Part shown: one piece after another, positions 14,682-21,827 of the stretch
How positions within the stretch are numbered: position 1 is the stretch's first letter
Layout of the letters: each line of letters begins with the position of its first letter
Origin: Paracoccaceae bacterium
GTDB lineage: Bacteria; Pseudomonadota; Alphaproteobacteria; Rhodobacterales; Rhodobacteraceae
Assembly: GCA_016764835.1 (NCBI GenBank)
Contig: JAESRD010000355.1
Location: forward strand, 1 to 21,827
Length of the DNA stretch: 21,827 nt
Direction: 5' to 3'
Notes under the pieces: generated by a model
Databases searched by the model: none
The model's input: the letters and a program-made list of their open reading frames with translations, nothing else
Told to the model about the DNA's origin: nothing
Program-made: the position numbers and the translations under genes

Positions 14682-15605
14682 ATGACAAACTGTATTCTCA
14701 TCGGCGCACCGGTTCAGGAAGGCGCGAACCAGCCGGGTTGCATCATGGGGCCTGATGCGTTGCGCACAGCCGGGCTGGCCACACAGCTGGCCGATCTGGG
14801 CCACGCGGTTGATGACCGGGGCAATGTCGCGCCCAATGTGGTGCCCGTGCCGCCACATGCAAACCAAGCTATCCATCATCTCAATGAGGTAGCGGCCTGG
14901 ACGGCTGCGCTGTCAGACGCGGCCTTTGCGGCGGCTGGTGACGGTACGCCTATTTTTTTGGGCGGCGACCATAGCCTCGCTGCCGGCACTGTCACCGGCG
15001 TCGCCCGCGCCGCCGCCGCTCAAAGCCGGCCAATGTTCGTGCTCTGGCTTGATGCCCATCCGGACCATCACAACCTTGCCTCGACCCAGAGCGGCAACCT
15101 GCACGGCACGCCTGTCGCCTACTTCACCGGCCAGCCCGGATTTGCGCCGCATTTTCCGCCCGTGAACCACCCTGTCGCCCCTCAAAACATCTGCATGATG
15201 GGCCTGCGCTCGGTTGATGACCACGAGGCCTGCGCGATCCAGGCAGCCGGCATTGGGCTCAATGACATGCGCGCCATTGACGAGTTTGGCATTGTAGCCC
15301 CTTTGCGCGCGTTCCTTGAGCGGGTCAAAGACGCCAATGGTTGGCTGCATATCAGCCTTGATGTTGATTTTCTCGATCCGTCAATTGCCCCCGCCGTAGG
15401 CACCACCGTGCCGGGCGGCGCCACCTTTCGCGAGGCGCATATGATCATGGAAATGGTCCATGAGAGCGGCTTGGTTGGCTCGCTCGATCTGGTCGAGCTG
15501 AACCCCTTCATGGATGAGCGCGGCCGCACAGCAAAGCTGCTGGTTGACCTGACCGCCAGCCTGTTTGGCCGCCGTGTGCTTGACCGTAAAACAGGCAGTT
15601 TCTGA
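14682..15605 (+). CDS. rocF: Arginase
   Basis: Manganese enzyme converting arginine to ornithine and urea in the cytoplasm; 307 residues, the normal arginase length. Metal ligands are present: GGDHS with His97, WLDAHPDHHN with Asp124, His126 and Asp128, and SLDVDFLDP with Asp227 and Asp229. SGNLHGTPVA (137-146), APAVGTTVPGG and DLVELNP (269-275) complete the arginase pattern and separate it from agmatinase. The second metal motif has Pro where many arginases have Ala or Thr. The start at 14682 (MTNCILIGAPVQ) has GGAG about 7 bases upstream; the opening from 14610 adds residues not typical of the family. It is divergent from the Lrp/AsnC gene, and its stop overlaps the start of the ornithine cyclodeaminase gene (TGATG). 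Confidence 0.95.
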   Translation: MTNCILIGAPVQEGANQPGCIMGPDALRTAGLATQLADLGHAVDDRGNVAPNVVPVPPHANQAIHHLNEVAAWTAALSDAAFAAAGDGTPIFLGGDHSLAAGTVTGVARAAAAQSRPMFVLWLDAHPDHHNLASTQSGNLHGTPVAYFTGQPGFAPHFPPVNHPVAPQNICMMGLRSVDDHEACAIQAAGIGLNDMRAIDEFGIVAPLRAFLERVKDANGWLHISLDVDFLDPSIAPAVGTTVPGGATFREAHMIMEMVHESGLVGSLDLVELNPFMDERGRTAKLLVDLTASLFGRRVLDRKTGSF

Positions 15606-16680
15606 TGCAAAACCCCATAAAAGCGAGCACCCCAATGAAAGCCAAACTCAACACCGTCCCCTTTGTCAGCGTTGAAAACATGATGCGACTGGTGCTTGAA
15701 ATTGGCGTTGAAACCGCCACGGCACAGATCGCCGACTACATAGAGGCCGATTTTCGCCGCTGGCCACACTTTGACAAAACCCCGCGTGTCGCCTCGCATT
15801 CGCATGAAGGTGTGATTGAGTTGATGCCAACCTCGGACGGGGCTGAATACGGCTTCAAATACGTCAACGGTCACCCAAAGAACACCAAAGACGGGCTGCA
15901 AACCGTCACCGCCTTTGGCCTGTTGGCCTCGGTCGATACCGGCTATCCTGTTCTGCTGACTGAGATGACTATTTTGACAGCGCTGCGCACGGCGGCGACA
16001 TCAGCAATAGCAACCAAATATTTGGCCCGCAAAGGCTCAAAAACCTTGGCGCTTATCGGCAATGGTGCGCAGTCAGAGTTTCAGGCTTTAGGCCTGAAAC
16101 GGATTTGCGGCATTGAGAATGTTCGGCTCTACGATATAGACCCGGCAGCCACGCGCAAATGCGCCGCAAATCTGGCACATTCGGGCCTGAACATCACCCA
16201 ATGCACCAGCCCGGAAGCCGCGATTGAAGGCGCAGATGTGGTCACGACCTGCACCGCTGACAAACAATATGCCACCATCCTGACAGACAATATGGTGGGC
16301 GCGGGTCTGCACATAAACGGCATTGGCGGTGACTGCCCCGGCAAGACCGAGATCCACCGCGATATCCTATTGCGCTCAGATATCTATGTTGAATATCCGC
16401 CGCAAACCCGCATAGAGGGCGACATTCAGCAGCTTGACCCCGACCACCCTGTCAAAGAGCTTTGGCAGGTAATTACCGGCGATATTGCCGGGCGCAAAGA
16501 CGAGCGAGCGATCACATTTTCGATGGTGTCGGCTTTGCAATTGAAGATTTCTCAGCCCTGCGCTGGCTGCGTGATAGTCTGAAAACATCCGATAGATACA
16601 TCGAGTTAGACCTGATCGCTGACCCTGATGATCCGCGTGATCTGTTCGGCATGGTCCAGCGCGAAGCGGCCCGGATGTAG
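15605..16680 (+). pseudogene. ocd: Ornithine cyclodeaminase with an apparent -1 frameshift near the 3' end
   Basis: Enzyme converting ornithine to proline and ammonia with bound NAD. The uninterrupted frame (15605-16582, 325 residues) matches the family through VPFVSVENMMRLV, EYGFKYVNGHPKNTKDGLQT, ALIGNGAQSEFQALGL (NAD-binding loop), GADVVTTCTAD, GIGGDCPGKTEIH and GRKDERAIT, then ends in an unrelated tail. The expected continuation, FDGVGFAIEDFSALRWLRDS up to a stop at 16680, is intact in the frame reached by losing one base in or beside TTTT at 16517-16520. Restored length is about 358 residues, as in known ornithine cyclodeaminases. A sequencing or assembly error in the T run is the simplest explanation; true gene decay or ribosomal slippage is possible. 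The gene overlaps the arginase stop by one base and stops 2 bases before the convergent GntR gene. Confidence 0.88.
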
Positions 16681-16682
16681 CC

Positions 16683-17393
16683 CTAGCGCGCGGGGCTGGA
16701 CCCCTGTGAGAAATACGCCGGATGTTGCGCCATAATCGTTGGCAGCCGGGCGATAGTGCCTGACAGATGCAGGCGCATCATGTCCGTGGCCTCGGCGCGG
16801 TTGCTGGCCAATATTGCGGCAATAATCGCTTCATGTAGCTCAACCACAGAGGCTTGTTTGCCCTTGCTCGGCAAATCAAGGCTGCGCGTGCGCGCCATCT
16901 GGCTGGTCCGTTCTGAGGCAAAGACATGAAGCGCGCTCTGCCCGGCAGCGGCAAATAGCTCTTTGTGAAAGTCTTCGTCGAGTTGGCGAAAAAGGTCAAT
17001 CTGGTCAGTATCTTCCAACAGAACCCGCTGCATCTTAATAATCGCCGCCGCCTTTTTAAGCGGAGTCTTGTCATCCATTGCCGCCAGCGCATTGACCACC
17101 TCACATTCAACCGCCGCCCGTAGAAAATGCTCTTGCTGCAACAGACCGGGATCAATGCTGGTGACGACAGTGCGCGACTGGCGGTAAGTGGCCACCAGCC
17201 CGTCACGTTCCAGCCGTTGCAACGCCTCGCGCAGCGGCGAGGCACTAACACCAAATTGGGCGGCCAGTTCAGAGCGCGACAACCGCGCGCCCGGTTTTAG
17301 CTCAAGCGAAATAATCTGTGCGCGCAGGGTCTCATAAACTTGCGTTGACGCTGGCAGGTTCAGCGTTTGGCCGGTGACACCGTGAAATTTCAA
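16683..17393 (-). CDS. GntR-family (FadR/FCD subfamily) transcriptional regulator
   Basis: Regulator with an N-terminal winged helix (VYETLRAQIISLELKPGARL through FGVSASPLREALQRLERDG) and a C-terminal FCD domain. FCD metal-site residues are visible: an acidic/His pair in LDEDFHKEL (Asp139 or Asp141, His143), His187 in ELHEAI and His209 in RLHLSG. It has 236 residues from a TTG start at 17393, chosen because CAGGAG lies about 8 bases upstream. A TTG at 17420 (nine residues longer) is the alternative; no in-frame ATG is available near the N-terminus. The gene follows dctM by about 46 bases on the same strand and is probably the last gene of the TRAP operon. It likely senses the imported sugar acid or a breakdown product and controls the TRAP and lactonase/dehydratase units. 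Confidence 0.92.
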   Translation of the reverse strand: MKFHGVTGQTLNLPASTQVYETLRAQIISLELKPGARLSRSELAAQFGVSASPLREALQRLERDGLVATYRQSRTVVTSIDPGLLQQEHFLRAAVECEVVNALAAMDDKTPLKKAAAIIKMQRVLLEDTDQIDLFRQLDEDFHKELFAAAGQSALHVFASERTSQMARTRSLDLPSKGKQASVVELHEAIIAAILASNRAEATDMMRLHLSGTIARLPTIMAQHPAYFSQGSSPAR

Positions 17394-17439
17394 AACGCGC
17401 GCTCCTGACAGTTTTGGCAACTCATAACATCGCTCTCCG

Positions 17440-18720
17440 TTACATTAACGCATTAGGAAGTGCGGTGGAAAGGAAGGGAAACAAGACAAGAATAACAAAG
17501 AACACGGCCAGCGCCAGAAAGAACGGCAGCGAGGCGCGGGTATAGGCGCCTGTTTTTACGTCTAAAATTCCGCATACCGTGAACATGATCACCCCAACCG
17601 GCGGTGTCAGCCCGCCAAGGTTGATCAGCAGCACCAGCAATATGCCCATATGAATAGGATCGAAGCCCGCTGCCGTCAGCACCGGCATCACAATCGGGGT
17701 GACAAGAAGGATATTTGCAGCCCCTTCAAGGAACATGCCAGACACGATCAGCACCACCACGATCATCATCAAGATAATCGCCGGATTGTCAGACAAGGTG
17801 GTGACAAATTCAGTAATCTGCTGCGGTGCGCGCTCAATGGTAATGGCATAGCCAAGCACCCCGGCCATCATAATCAACAGCATGATCATGCCCAGATCGT
17901 GCAGCGAAGTTTCCATGGCCTCGAGCATCTTTTTAAAAGTCAGCTCGCGGTAGATAAACACGCCGATAAACAATGCATAGAACACCAAGAACGCCCCGGC
18001 TTCGGTGGCAGTAAAGATGCCAAAGCGAAAGCCGACAATCAGGATGATTGGGAACATCAGCGCCCAAACGCTGTCTTTGAAACTTGTCCATAGCACGCCG
18101 CGTGTTGGTGGGCCGGCAAGGTCTGGCGCATAGCCGTTGCGTTTGGCCACAATCCAGGTGGTGACCATAAGCGTCACGGTAAGAACAGCGCCAGGGATGA
18201 TACCGGCCAAGAACAAACGGCCTATCGAGACCTCGTTGATAAACCCGAACAAGATCAGCCCGATAGAGGGCGGGATCGTGGCAGTAATGATCGAGCCAAA
18301 GGCAAGGATCGCGGCGGTAATCGGCCGCGAGAAACCTTGTTTGATCATGGACGGCCCGAGTAGACGGCTCTCCATTGATGCATCGGCCACGGCCGAGCCA
18401 GAGATGCCGCCCATCATAAACGACAGCACGATGGAGACTTGGGCGAGGCCGCCCGCCAGCCAGCCGGTGAGCAGCCGCGAGAACTCGACCAAGCGGCGGG
18501 TGATGCCGGTGACGTTCATCAGGTTGCCTGCAAGGATGAAAAACGGCACCGCCAACAACGGAAAACTCTGTGTGGCCGAGACCATTTTTTGCACGGCAAC
18601 AGTCGGCGGCATAGTACCTGTGAGCACAAAAACCGGAATAGCGGCGAGGGCCAGCGCAAAGGCGACCGGCTGGCCGAGAATGAGAAACAGCCCAAATAGG
18701 CCCGCAATAAGAATAAGCAT
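17440..18720 (-). CDS. dctM: TRAP transporter large permease, DctM-like
   Basis: Inner-membrane large subunit of a tripartite ATP-independent periplasmic transporter, 426 residues, the standard DctM length, with about a dozen hydrophobic segments. Family blocks are FPLLAVPFFILAGNLMNVTG, MMGGISGSAVADASMESRLL, AILAFGSIITATIPPSIGLI and LINLGGLTPPVGVIMFTVCG. The protein begins at the ATG of 18720, immediately after the DctQ stop with no intergenic base. It uses a sodium gradient in characterised members. Substrate specificity resides in the binding protein encoded at 19235-20215. It ends 19 bases before the more distant possible start of the GntR gene. Confidence 0.97.
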   Translation of the reverse strand: MLILIAGLFGLFLILGQPVAFALALAAIPVFVLTGTMPPTVAVQKMVSATQSFPLLAVPFFILAGNLMNVTGITRRLVEFSRLLTGWLAGGLAQVSIVLSFMMGGISGSAVADASMESRLLGPSMIKQGFSRPITAAILAFGSIITATIPPSIGLILFGFINEVSIGRLFLAGIIPGAVLTVTLMVTTWIVAKRNGYAPDLAGPPTRGVLWTSFKDSVWALMFPIILIVGFRFGIFTATEAGAFLVFYALFIGVFIYRELTFKKMLEAMETSLHDLGMIMLLIMMAGVLGYAITIERAPQQITEFVTTLSDNPAIILMMIVVVLIVSGMFLEGAANILLVTPIVMPVLTAAGFDPIHMGILLVLLINLGGLTPPVGVIMFTVCGILDVKTGAYTRASLPFFLALAVFFVILVLFPFLSTALPNALM

Positions 18721-19206
18721 TTAGAGGTTTCCTATTTCGGCAGGCGTACTGCGCCAAAGACGATAAGTCTGCGCGACCATGGTGCGCAGCAGCAGGCACA
18801 GGCCAACAACCATAGAGGCATGAATGTAGGAGCCGTGCATTTGCGTGGCCCCAATAAGGCGCGGATGCATGAGCACCATATTGATCCAAGCATAGCCGAG
18901 CAAGAACGCCAGCAGAGCGATAAGCACGGCGCGGTTGAGCAGCTCAAGCCAGCGCCTATTGGCCGGGTTTAGCGCATCTGACAGCACCGAGAGGCCAAAG
19001 TGGCGCTCATTTTGCAAAGCAAGATCGGCGCTAAGCATGCACAGCCAGACAAAGCAAAGCTGGGCAATCTCAACCGACCAGATGATCGGGCTGCCGACTG
19101 CGCGGGCGATGGATGCAATCGCCACCAAGGCGACGATTGCTGTGAGTAAGAGGATGGCGCAGAATGTCTCGACGCGTTGAAACACTCTTCGATTTTGGCG
19201 AGACAT
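18721..19206 (-). CDS. dctQ: TRAP transporter small permease, DctQ-like
   Basis: Inner-membrane small subunit of the TRAP transporter, 161 residues with four hydrophobic segments (about residues 14-36, 45-64, 88-108 and 125-145). The pattern is typical: a basic start, AILLLTAIVALVAIASIARA, then PIIWSVEIAQLCFVWLCMLS and the charged NERHFGLSVLSDAL. It is directly abutted by dctM and follows dctP by 28 bases. Sequence conservation in DctQ proteins is low, so the call rests on size, membrane pattern and position between the binding protein and large subunit. Confidence 0.93.
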   Translation of the reverse strand: MSRQNRRVFQRVETFCAILLLTAIVALVAIASIARAVGSPIIWSVEIAQLCFVWLCMLSADLALQNERHFGLSVLSDALNPANRRWLELLNRAVLIALLAFLLGYAWINMVLMHPRLIGATQMHGSYIHASMVVGLCLLLRTMVAQTYRLWRSTPAEIGNL

Positions 19207-19234
19207 ACTGCGTTCTCCCTTTTGTGCTGGCTAA

Positions 19235-20215
19235 TTACTCGGCCAGAACGGCTTGCACGATTGCGGCTTCTTCTTCGAGATCAAGCAGCGCATAGACGCC
19301 AGCAACGGCCTCTTTGAACGGCCCAAGATCAACTTCGTGGATCTCGACACCAGATGCGGCGACGTTTTCCATAGCAATAACACCAAGCTCAATGGTCAGA
19401 GCTGAGGCATAACGGCCGTTTTCAACCGCCAGATTGCGCACAATCACTTGGTTCTCCTCCGACAGCTCGTTCCAGCTCTCAGTTGAGACAACAAGCGCTG
19501 TGACCAGCTGAATGTGACCTGTCAGGCTGACATGGTTGATCACTTCATAAAGCTTGGCGCCCCAGATCGCGGTAGGCTGTGCTTCGGCCGCATCAATAGA
19601 GCCGAGTTGCAGAGCCGAATAAACTTCGCCCCAAGCAATTGGTGTCGGCTCAGCGCCCATGGCCCGGATTGTCTCGATCCAGATTGGTGCACCAATGGTC
19701 CGCATGCGCACACCGGCCAGATCGGCGGGTGACAATACAGGCTCTTGGGTCAGTGCATGACGCGCGCCCTGATACCAGTTGGAGGCGAGCATCACGATGC
19801 CAGCTTCCTCAGATAGCTCCTCGCCCCAGCCCAAATAGGCCTCAGACAGCGCAAACTTGTCAGCCTGCTCGTAAGTATCAAACAAGAACGGCGCTGACAT
19901 AATCGCCAGCGACGGCACAAACGAAGACAAGCGCGCCACATCTGTGATGGTACCAACACTGGCACCAGCGCGGGCTTGGTCGATCATTTCTGTGGTATCG
20001 CCAAGCTGGCTGTTATGAAACACTTCAATGATAACGTCGCCGCCAGTTGCCTCGGCAACCTCGCTCGCAAATTTATCAAGTCCCTGCCCCATTGGGTCAT
20101 CAGGCGCCAAAACGGTGCCAATGCGCAAAGTGGTTTCGGCATAAGCGGGGGCGGCTAGTGTTAAACCAGCTGCTGTAAGCGCGGCAAGGATTCGGCCACT
20201 ATTCTTAAAATTCAT
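19235..20215 (-). CDS. dctP: TRAP transporter substrate-binding protein, DctP-like
   Basis: Periplasmic binding protein of 326 residues. A signal peptide of about 26 residues ends APAYA before ETTLRIG. The start is set at the ATG of 20215 (MNFKNS) because GGAGG sits 8 bases upstream; the ATG at 20221 would be only 2 bases from it. TRAP-binding motifs include DPMGQGLDKFASEVAEATGG, FHNSQLGDTTEMIDQARAG, SAPFLF and GVRMRTIGAPIW. In the last of these Arg172 is in the position of the conserved arginine that pairs with the carboxylate of the ligand, and WGEVYSALQLGSIDAAEAQP follows. The ligand is thus probably an organic or sugar acid. Adjacent lactonase and dehydratase genes favour a sugar acid; a C4-dicarboxylate cannot be excluded. 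Confidence 0.95.
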   Translation of the reverse strand: MNFKNSGRILAALTAAGLTLAAPAYAETTLRIGTVLAPDDPMGQGLDKFASEVAEATGGDVIIEVFHNSQLGDTTEMIDQARAGASVGTITDVARLSSFVPSLAIMSAPFLFDTYEQADKFALSEAYLGWGEELSEEAGIVMLASNWYQGARHALTQEPVLSPADLAGVRMRTIGAPIWIETIRAMGAEPTPIAWGEVYSALQLGSIDAAEAQPTAIWGAKLYEVINHVSLTGHIQLVTALVVSTESWNELSEENQVIVRNLAVENGRYASALTIELGVIAMENVAASGVEIHEVDLGPFKEAVAGVYALLDLEEEAAIVQAVLAE

Positions 20216-20285
20216 TGTCATTTCCTCCCTATACGGCATTTTGCACAACTGATATTTTAGTTGCACTAGCACATTAAATCTGTCA

Positions 20286-20298
20286 GACATGCCATGTC
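20286..20298. promoter_or_regulatory. Palindrome GACATG-C-CATGTC in the dctP/lactonase divergent region
   Basis: A perfect inverted repeat with 6-bp arms and one central base lies 28 bases before the lactonase start and about 70 bases before dctP. Its size and single-base centre fit a GntR/FadR-type operator, and such a regulator is encoded at the end of the dctPQM unit. A second, imperfect dyad, CAACT...AGTTG, lies nearer to dctP within 20240-20265. Confidence 0.5.
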
Positions 20299-20326
20299 AA
20301 CACTCTTTTAGTGGAGCTCAAACGTA

Positions 20327-21157
20327 ATGACCGGTGAACATGCCGCGGCCGCCCCCTTCGTGCCGCTCAGTGATTTTCGGGCCAAGTTGGGCGAAAGCCC
20401 GGTTTGGTCAGCCAAGCATAATGCGATCTGGTGGGTCGATATTGCTGGCCGCAAATTGTTGCGCACCGATCTATCAGGGGTGAGCCAAACCTGGCCAACA
20501 CCTGAAATACCCGGTTTTGTCCAAGTTATCGGTGGTGACGTGCTGGTTGGCATGCAAAGCGGTATCTTCCAGTTTACCCCCTCCACTGCAACGTTTGAAA
20601 AGCACGTCAGTTTGCCCGCCCATGGACAGCGCTTTAATGACGCTTGCACAGATGCGCAGGGCCGCATTTGGGCCGGAACAATGGATCTAGAAAATAAGCG
20701 CCCAAACGGCACGCTCTATCTTTACGACCCAGCGCAACGGACACTTGAGCCGCAATTCGTCGGTTTTCGCACTATAAACGGGCTGGCATGGGATGCTGCG
20801 AATAATCGTTTGTTCTTCTCAGACTCGCACCCATCCGTACAAACCGTTTGGACCAGCCACCCCGAAAGTAGCGCCAACAAAACCGTCTTTGCCCGTTTTG
20901 ATGGTCTCGCTGGCCGCCCAGATGGCGCAACCCTTGATACGGGTGGCCGTTACTGGATCGCCGGTGTTGGCGGTGCGGTGCTTTACCGCTTTGCCCCTGA
21001 TGGCCAGACATTTGCCCAATATAGCGTGCCCGTCGCCTCGCCAACCAAACCCGCTTTTATTGGCAGGGCAATGGTTCTAACCTCGTTCATTGACAAAGTT
21101 GATGGCGGTCGCCTCGCAATATGGGACAAGCCACCTCAAGAAAGCATTGCCCTATGA
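20327..21157 (+). CDS. SMP-30/gluconolactonase-family lactonase
   Basis: Six-bladed beta-propeller hydrolase of the SMP-30/LRE family, 276 residues, cytoplasmic (no signal peptide). It would open a sugar lactone to the free aldonic acid. The expected metal ligands are visible: Glu23 in LGESPVW, Asn151 in TINGLAWD and Asp199 in GRPDGATLD, and the substrate-contacting Arg102/Asn104 in QRFNDACTD. The start ATG at 20327 follows GTGGAG about 10 bases upstream. Its stop overlaps the start of the dehydratase gene as ATGA, so both are co-translated. It is divergent from the TRAP operon with a palindrome between. The lactone substrate (arabinono-, galactono-, xylono- or other) cannot be read from the sequence. 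Confidence 0.93.
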   Translation: MTGEHAAAAPFVPLSDFRAKLGESPVWSAKHNAIWWVDIAGRKLLRTDLSGVSQTWPTPEIPGFVQVIGGDVLVGMQSGIFQFTPSTATFEKHVSLPAHGQRFNDACTDAQGRIWAGTMDLENKRPNGTLYLYDPAQRTLEPQFVGFRTINGLAWDAANNRLFFSDSHPSVQTVWTSHPESSANKTVFARFDGLAGRPDGATLDTGGRYWIAGVGGAVLYRFAPDGQTFAQYSVPVASPTKPAFIGRAMVLTSFIDKVDGGRLAIWDKPPQESIAL

Positions 21158-21753
21158 CCCGAAAACGCCCCGCCACTCTCCGCTCGGCCCGCTGGTTTTC
21201 CCCCGACGACCTGCGGACCTTCGGCCACCTCTCCCGGATGATGCAGCTTGGCTACGCCGAAGAAGACTTCCGCGGCAAACCGATGATCGGTATTCTCAAC
21301 ACCTGGTCCGAGCTGAACACCTGCCATTCGCATTTTCGCGCGCGTGCCCAAGACGTGAAGCGCGGCGTGTTTCAGGCGGGCGGCTTCCCGGTTGAGCTGC
21401 CGTCACTGTCGGTTGATGAAAGTTTCACCAAGCCAACCTCGATGCTCTACCGCAACATGCTGGCAATGGAGACCGAGGAGATGATCCGCTCGCATCCGCT
21501 TGACGGCGTCGTGCTGATGGGCGGCTGCGACAAGACCACGCCGGGGCTGGTGATGGGCGCAATATCGGCCGGTGTGCCGCTGATTTATCTGCCCGCCGGG
21601 CCAATGCTGCGCGGCAATTATGCCGGCCGTGTGCTCGGCTCTGGCTCGGATGCCTGGAAATACTGGGACGAACGCCGCGCTGGCAATATATCTGACGCCG
21701 AATGGACCGGCGTGCAGGGCGGTATCGCCCGCTCATATAACCCCCGTTATTGA
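21154..21753 (+). pseudogene. IlvD/Edd-family sugar-acid dehydratase, truncated after about 195 residues
   Basis: N-terminal third of an iron-sulfur dehydratase most like aldonate (L-arabinonate/galactonate/xylonate) dehydratases, which make 2-keto-3-deoxy sugar acids. Family blocks: MIGILNTWSELNTCHSHFR with the first cluster cysteine, GGFPVELPSLSVDESFTKPT, MLYRNMLAMETEE, VVLMGGCDKTTPGLVMGA with the second, and PAGPMLRGNYAGRVLGSG. At GGIARSY (ending at 21738) the family would continue into GTCNTMGTAST with the third cysteine. Instead the sequence reads NPRY and stops at 21753, so about two thirds of the roughly 580-residue enzyme is missing. The remaining 90 bases are AT-richer and do not resume the family in any frame. 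The gene is coupled to the lactonase by ATGA. The piece as it stands cannot assemble the usual cluster site. Confidence 0.85.
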
Positions 21754-21827
21754 ACATCTTCAGCAAAATAATTATCAAAGCGATCAGCGTTATGCTGAAT
21801 GTATTGTGCGCCATCGCGTAACAAAAG
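21739..21827. other. AT-richer terminal segment of unknown origin
   Basis: After the dehydratase breakpoint the sequence is about 40% GC by hand count, clearly lower than the coding DNA before it. One plus-strand frame stays open to the edge (starting PVIEHLQQNNYQSDQRYAEC), and one minus-strand frame reads in from the edge and stops near 21750 (ending DRFDNYFAEDVQ). I cannot recognise either. It may be the end of an inserted element or a misjoined contig end. Confidence 0.5.

Noticed and set aside
16511..16524. Programmed -1 ribosomal frameshift in ornithine cyclodeaminase
   Set aside because: The switch site lacks a convincing X-XXY-YYZ slippery heptamer, no clear downstream pseudoknot was noticed, and such recoding is not known for this family; an indel in the T run is simpler.
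21425..21814. Minus-strand open frame with a hydrophobic start across the right-end junction
   Set aside because: Most of it is the antisense of the dehydratase gene, and the hydrophobic part lies in the short AT-rich end; there is no family match.

Overview
The window looks like a metagenomic or draft contig from a moderately GC-rich alphaproteobacterium, most likely a marine Rhodobacterales-type heterotroph. This is inferred from gene content (several ABC sugar importers, a TRAP importer, an Lrp/arginase/ornithine cyclodeaminase cluster) and gene style; no rRNA or other phylogenetic marker is present. Both edges fall inside genes. I see no tRNA, rRNA, CRISPR array or complete mobile element.

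Region A (1-2322, minus strand): a YtfQ-type sugar-binding protein and the start of its YtfR-type double ATPase (cut by the left edge). A good stem-loop lies between them, and a recognisable promoter and operator-like palindromes lie upstream. The closest characterised relatives import galactofuranose.

Region B (2323-12949, minus strand): a tightly packed operon of nine genes, several joined by ATGA overlaps. In transcription order it encodes a cytoplasmic heparinase II/III-like lyase, two CUT1 ABC permeases, a GH88 unsaturated glucuronyl hydrolase, a MalK/UgpC-type ATPase, a YesL-like DUF624 membrane protein, a family 1 solute-binding protein, a DUF2264 protein of unknown function, and the isomerase KduI. 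Read together, it imports uronic-acid-containing oligosaccharides (glycosaminoglycan-, ulvan- or gellan-like) and dismantles them inside the cell. The lyase makes unsaturated ends, GH88 releases 4-deoxy-5-ketouronate, and KduI isomerises it. KduD and the KDG kinase/aldolase steps are not here. A divergent LacI-family regulator (13110-14144) sits beside a 16-bp perfect palindrome flanked by further half-sites; a similar half-site pair lies upstream of ytfQ.

Region C (14141-16680): an Lrp/AsnC regulator divergent from arginase and ornithine cyclodeaminase, a two-step route from arginine to proline. The cyclodeaminase carries an apparent one-base frameshift near 16517-16520.

Region D (16683-21827): a TRAP importer (dctP, dctQ, dctM) followed by a GntR/FCD regulator on the minus strand. 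Divergent from it are an SMP-30/gluconolactonase-family lactonase and an IlvD/Edd-type sugar-acid dehydratase. This looks like a sugar-acid or lactone uptake and dehydration unit. The dehydratase stops matching its family near 21738, where the sequence turns AT-richer; this is either an insertion boundary or an assembly chimera.

The most interesting unexplained component is the DUF2264 protein inside the oligosaccharide operon, together with its regulatory palindromes. All homology statements come from reading the translations and memory of family motifs, not from database searches.
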